A stretch of 64,000 nt of DNA from CAWHNT01 sp963830775 (GTDB lineage Bacteria > Pseudomonadota > Alphaproteobacteria > Geminicoccales > Geminicoccaceae). The position numbers and the translations under genes were made by a program. Under the pieces are notes generated by a model. It ran no database searches. It was not told the origin of the DNA and worked only from the letters and a program-made list of their open reading frames with translations. Of this stretch, positions 60,657-64,000 are shown piece after piece. The stretch lies in the NCBI GenBank assembly GCA_963830775.1, contig CAWHNT010000056.1:1-64000 (forward strand), written 5' to 3'. Numbering within the stretch: position 1 is the first letter of the stretch; each line of letters starts with the position of its first letter.

Positions 60657-61655
60657 CTAAGTCGAGGCTAGGTTCTTGAGCTTGGCTTCCACCTCGATGT
60701 CCGTCCACGCCAGGTGCTCTGCCATCCAGGCGTTCATCGCGTCGTTCCACATCAGGTCCGAGTGCGCGCACAAGTCCCGGCGCTTCACCCCGCGTGCCAG
60801 CAGCTCCCGGAAGTCCGGCAGGAGGCCGGGCGAATGGCCCGCAAGCAGCTCCTCGCGCGGTTGGCTGATGTGGCTGACCGGACGCACGCCACGCCAGGAG
60901 GCGATCACGCTGCCGAGGCGGGGGTCGTCGGGGCTGAGATACTCGCCAGCACTGGCGATCCAGTGATGATGGAAGTCCACGACGATGGAGAGGTCCGGGG
61001 CGAGCGGGAGCAGATCGTCGAGACCGTAGGCATCTTCGTCGTTCTCGACCGTCACGAGGCCGCGTGCGGCGACCGACAGAAGCTGCAGGCCCTGACGGAA
61101 AGCCTCGATCCCGGCAGCCTTGGCGCCGGCATGGATGTTCACGTGCGCCCCGGCCGGATGCCAGGCGCCGGCGAAACCGAGCAGGCCCATGACCTCGGCG
61201 TGATACTCCAGCTCCTGCACGGCGTTGCGCAACGCTGCCTCGCTCCGCGTGGCGAGGATGCAGAACTGGCCCGGGTGCATGCTGAGGCGGATGCCGGCAG
61301 CACGGGCGATCCCGCCGGCCCGAGCCAGCTCCGGCTCGATGATCCCGCGCATCGCCGGCTCTTCATAGGCCCATCGGCCAACCTCGTGCGTATAGGCGGG
61401 GAGCACGCTGCTCTCGATGCGCAGCAGCCTTTCCAGCGGCGGTCGGCCCGCGACCCAGGTGAGCTGGGCCTGAAGTGCCGCCATGTTGTGCCGGACGATC
61501 TCGAGCAGACGCTCCAGCACGGCCGGCCGCTCGCGCCGGCCGAGTGCCGCCATCGTGGTCGAGGTCAGGTTCATGCGCCGCAGTTCCGCCCGGTCGCCAT
61601 CGGGCGGGACGAAGCGGCAGCAGAAACCGAGGCGGGGATGGATCTCGAGGCTCAC
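60657..61655 (-). CDS. uvsE: UV damage endonuclease (UvdE/UvsE family)
   Basis: A 332-residue TIM-barrel endonuclease that nicks DNA 5' to UV photoproducts in an alternative excision repair path. It starts LGFCCRF, the UvdE opening, and has metal ligands in SMHPGQFCIL, NIHAGAKAAG, VENDEDAYGLDDLL, VVDFHHHW and LCAHSDLMWND. It adds to uvrB in the window as a second UV-repair gene. Confidence 0.9.
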   Translation of the reverse strand: MSLEIHPRLGFCCRFVPPDGDRAELRRMNLTSTTMAALGRRERPAVLERLLEIVRHNMAALQAQLTWVAGRPPLERLLRIESSVLPAYTHEVGRWAYEEPAMRGIIEPELARAGGIARAAGIRLSMHPGQFCILATRSEAALRNAVQELEYHAEVMGLLGFAGAWHPAGAHVNIHAGAKAAGIEAFRQGLQLLSVAARGLVTVENDEDAYGLDDLLPLAPDLSIVVDFHHHWIASAGEYLSPDDPRLGSVIASWRGVRPVSHISQPREELLAGHSPGLLPDFRELLARGVKRRDLCAHSDLMWNDAMNAWMAEHLAWTDIEVEAKLKNLAST

Positions 61656-61722
61656 GGATAGGGAACGTGCCCGGACCCGCTCGGGTTGCGTGCGGCGGGC
61701 AGGCCGGCTGCTCGGGCAGCCC

Positions 61723-63007
61723 TCACCGGGTCGTGGTGGGCTGCCACCAGTTCCCGGACATGACGAGCATGTAGAGGAGCCGCAGCGAGGCGCCGTAGGA
61801 GTCCGAGGGCGTGTCGATGCTGGTCAGCGCGATATCGTCCCAGATGCGGTTGACGAGTGCCTGATGCCTCGCATCGCTCATGGCGGCCACCCCGACCGCA
61901 CCGGTGAAGCAGACGTGATTGTAGCCGACCGTGGCCGAGCCATCGAGCGTGTAGCCGGCGTAGAGCCGGTAGATGTCGTCGCCGGTAGCAGGCCGGATCC
62001 AGTCGAGCAGCCGGTCGACGACCGTCTTGGCGCGCCTTTCGCCGCTGAGAAGATAGTCCATCGCCACCCGCCAAGGCACGCGACAGGCGTTGAAGGCAAA
62101 GGTTGCGCGCGCGTGGCTCGTCGTTGAAGCCCGGATCGGCAGGGCGCGGTGCGGTAGCGCTGTCCTCGATGAAGTCCGGCAGGAGCCCAGTCTTGGGAGC
62201 ATAGGACAGCTGCATCTGGTCGAGCAGCTTGTAGGAGCTGTCGAGCGTGGCCTTCCAGCTGCCATCCCCGCTCGCCCGCCAGAAGCTGCGAAACTGCGAG
62301 GGCGCCAGGTCCGAGCTGCGGACCGCATTGTACTCGCGCGGGAAGGCCGGGTGCACCCAGTCGCCCATCTGTGGCAGGCTCGTGGCAGCGTGGATTTCGC
62401 GACGCCGGATCGCCGCCAGCATGGCCAGCGCCTGGGCACGGTAATTGATGGCACCCTTGCTGCCCCACTGCCTGTCCGCCAGCAGTAGAGCATACGCGAG
62501 ATCGAGGTCTCCATCCGTCGCCGAGTTCGGGTCGGCGCTGCTGCGGCAGTCGCTCATCTGCCGCCAAGCCATCAGGGCCGGGTCATGCTGGCTCGGATGG
62601 TCACGATAGAACTTGTAAAGACCGTCGAAGATCTGCTGCGCCGACTTGTCGTAGCCGGCCATGTGGGCGACGATCATCATCCCGTAGCCATGGCCTTCGG
62701 AGACGCTGATCGGTGTCCCGCCCTGGGCCGGGGGTTGCGGCCCGAGCCAGACATAATAGCGGCCTGCACCGCAGCCGGAGCGGAGGAAACTCGCTTTCCA
62801 GGCGTCGTAGAAGCGCTTGACCCGCTGGTCGAGCACGGTCCGCGACAGGTGGCTCGGCATTACGGTTCCGACGACATAGGCCACATGCTGCGGATAGGGC
62901 CGCTTCGGCGAAGCGGCGCTCACCTGCACGCAGCCGACCAGCAGGAGCGCCAGCAGCATGGACCCGACGGCCATCCGCCGGCGCCAGCATCGTTGCTGCC
63001 CGCGCAT
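61723..63007 (-). CDS. Glycoside hydrolase family 8 lipoprotein; one frame break
   Basis: About 427 residues. A lipobox (LLALLLVGC) suggests anchoring of a periplasmic or surface enzyme. The GH8 proton donor is in ISVSEGHGYGMMIVAHMAGY, and the Asp region is NSATDGDLDLAYALLLAD, as in bacterial endoglucanases such as BcsZ. A GC-repeat near 62108-62116 carries one base too many (or two too few), after which the fold continues TFAFNACRVPWRVAMDYLL to the end SGNWWQPTTTR. Likely trims a beta-1,4-glucan or related exopolysaccharide. Divergent from the response regulator. Confidence 0.88.
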
Positions 63008-63219
63008 CCATGCTCCCTTGCCGCCCTGCCACTAAGCTGGCGGGCACCTGAATAGCCGCTTTGGGTGAACAAACCGTCACTGCTGCGCGTAGCCGGATGC
63101 GCCGCCAAGTGCGGGCATACTAACGTATTCCTAAGATTTGCTGCGTAGCCTGATCACCGATCCACCCGGTGGCGGCATCCCGAACCGGGAAGTCGCGCCC
63201 TTGGCTCGGTGTCAAAGTC

Positions 63220-63663
63220 ATGTTGAAGCAGCTCGTCTCAGCCTTCCGGGTAGCTGCCGCGCCCGAGCCGGAGCCGGCGGCAGCCGGAGCGGCGGGCACG
63301 ATCCTGATCGCCGACGACGATCCCCTGCTGCGCGAGCTGCTGCAGGCGTCACTCAGCCGGCAAGGCTACCGCGTGATCGCTGTCGAGAACGGTCGCTTGG
63401 CTGTGGATGGTGCCCGGAAGGTGCTGCCGGATGCGGTGATCCTGGACGGCAGCATGCCCGAGATGGATGGGTTCGAGGCGCTGAAGCAGCTCCGGCGCAC
63501 GCGGCAGACGGCCGGGATCCCGGTCATCATGCTGACCATGCGCGACCGGCACGGCGATGTGCTGACCGGGTTCCGCTATGGCGCGCAGGAGTATCTGACG
63601 AAACCGGTCACGATCGAGGAGGTGCTGAACAGCCTGCAGACCCTGCTCGGGCGCGGCCGATGA
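63220..63663 (+). CDS. Single-domain response regulator (REC)
   Basis: A 147-residue protein with a linker of about 25 residues, then a complete receiver domain: acidic pocket ADDDPLLRE, phospho-Asp in AVILDGSMPEMDGFE, Thr in VIMLTMRDR, and Lys in EYLTKPVTIEE. No output domain is present, so it acts through partner proteins. I chose ATG 63220 over a GTG-started extension. Its stop overlaps the start of the glycosyltransferase gene (ATGA), suggesting the two are co-regulated. Confidence 0.88.
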   Translation: MLKQLVSAFRVAAAPEPEPAAAGAAGTILIADDDPLLRELLQASLSRQGYRVIAVENGRLAVDGARKVLPDAVILDGSMPEMDGFEALKQLRRTRQTAGIPVIMLTMRDRHGDVLTGFRYGAQEYLTKPVTIEEVLNSLQTLLGRGR

Positions 63664-64000
63664 CCAGCCTGAGCCTGGGTCCGCTGGCGCCGCCCGCCCG
63701 GCACGAGGAGAGCCGGCCCGGCGGGTTCTGGACCACGAGCTTCTGCCGGATGCCGTTCAGTGCCGTCGATGCCGCGGCCGTGCTGCAATACCTGGAGCAG
63801 CGCCGCTCCTCCGATCCCTTCAGCTACATCGTCACCCCCAATGTGGACCACGTCGTGCGCCACTGGCGCGAAGGAGAGGCGCTGCGGGCGGTCTACGAGG
63901 ATGCCGACCTCTCCTTGTGCGACAGCCGCATCCTGGGCCTGGTGGCCCGCCTATGCGGGACGAAGCTGCCGGTAGTAACGGGCTCCGACCTGACGACGGT
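63660..64000 (+). CDS. WecG/TagA/CpsF family glycosyltransferase, N-terminal part, runs off the window
   Basis: The first 113 residues are visible: YIVTPNVDHVVRHWRE, LSLCDSRILGLVARLCG and LPVVTGSDLTT. These are the starting blocks of WecG/TagA glycosyltransferases, which add ManNAc-type sugars to undecaprenyl-linked intermediates in envelope glycan synthesis. It overlaps the response regulator stop by 4 bp. Together with the GH8 and upstream envelope genes it marks the start of a polysaccharide locus beyond 64000. Confidence 0.9.
   Translation, partial: MTSLSLGPLAPPARHEESRPGGFWTTSFCRMPFSAVDAAAVLQYLEQRRSSDPFSYIVTPNVDHVVRHWREGEALRAVYEDADLSLCDSRILGLVARLCGTKLPVVTGSDLTT

Overview
The window comes from a high-GC Gram-negative bacterium. 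It most likely belongs to the Alphaproteobacteria, in or near the Rhodospirillales/Geminicoccales. This rests on gene content (DUF1192, two-subunit methylmalonyl-CoA mutase, DUF3445, type I-secreted RTX proteins, a Rrf2/NDH-2 pair) and on the alphaproteobacterial style of the palindromic intergenic repeat. It is an inference, not a phylogeny. A striking property is the number of single-base frame breaks in otherwise well-conserved genes, mostly one extra C or G in a short run. I read most of these as uncorrected long-read assembly errors rather than real pseudogenes, and I give the full span of each affected gene.

Layout. 1-2931: metal/redox cluster on the minus strand (imelysin, TAT-exported multicopper oxidase, di-heme oxidoreductase). 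3171-9730: methyltransferase-TPR protein, periplasmic GlpQ, and mutA-mutB. 9931-12215: Wzc-like polysaccharide co-polymerase/tyrosine kinase. 12249-14227: AT-rich island, IS1182-type remnant and an intact IS1595-type insertion sequence. 14288-24576: small accessory genes (secreted proteins, DoxX, two RTX proteins, gpt, DUF1192-Nudix-GFA, Dps, GNAT, DUF3445, MFS exporter, Gly-rich DUF533). 24592-26538: Rrf2 regulator with two tandem operators, followed by an NDH-2-like dehydrogenase. 26546-28747: uvrB. 28790-29910: decayed IS630-type DNA. 29911-35631: two alpha/beta hydrolases, a PL6-like beta-helix protein, a lipoprotein, a cytosine-deaminase-like amidohydrolase and a decayed toxin-antitoxin pair. 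35668-43368: complete peptide/opine-type ABC importer with a phytanoyl-CoA dioxygenase-like gene at its distal end. 43493-44047: intact yefM-yoeB with a palindromic operator. 44052-49189: DUF411, class A PBP, DUF6496, GT39 and GT2. 49799-55386: three tandem arylsulfotransferase-like paralogues beside an O-antigen-ligase-like gene. 55546-64000: DUF1328, rhodanese, adenylate cyclase-DUF924 fusion, purB, a small secreted protein, UV-damage endonuclease, GH8 lipoprotein, response regulator and the start of a WecG/TagA glycosyltransferase.

How they fit. Cell-envelope polysaccharide is the recurring theme (Wzc, GT2, GT39, O-antigen ligase, WecG, GH8, PBP1). The three arylsulfotransferase-like proteins sit inside it and may modify an exported glycan or lipid; this is the most unusual locus in the window. 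A second theme is periplasmic metal and redox handling. A third is nutrient import by the opp-type operon, whose large nested palindrome lies between the binding-protein gene and the permease genes. I saw no tRNA, rRNA or CRISPR array.
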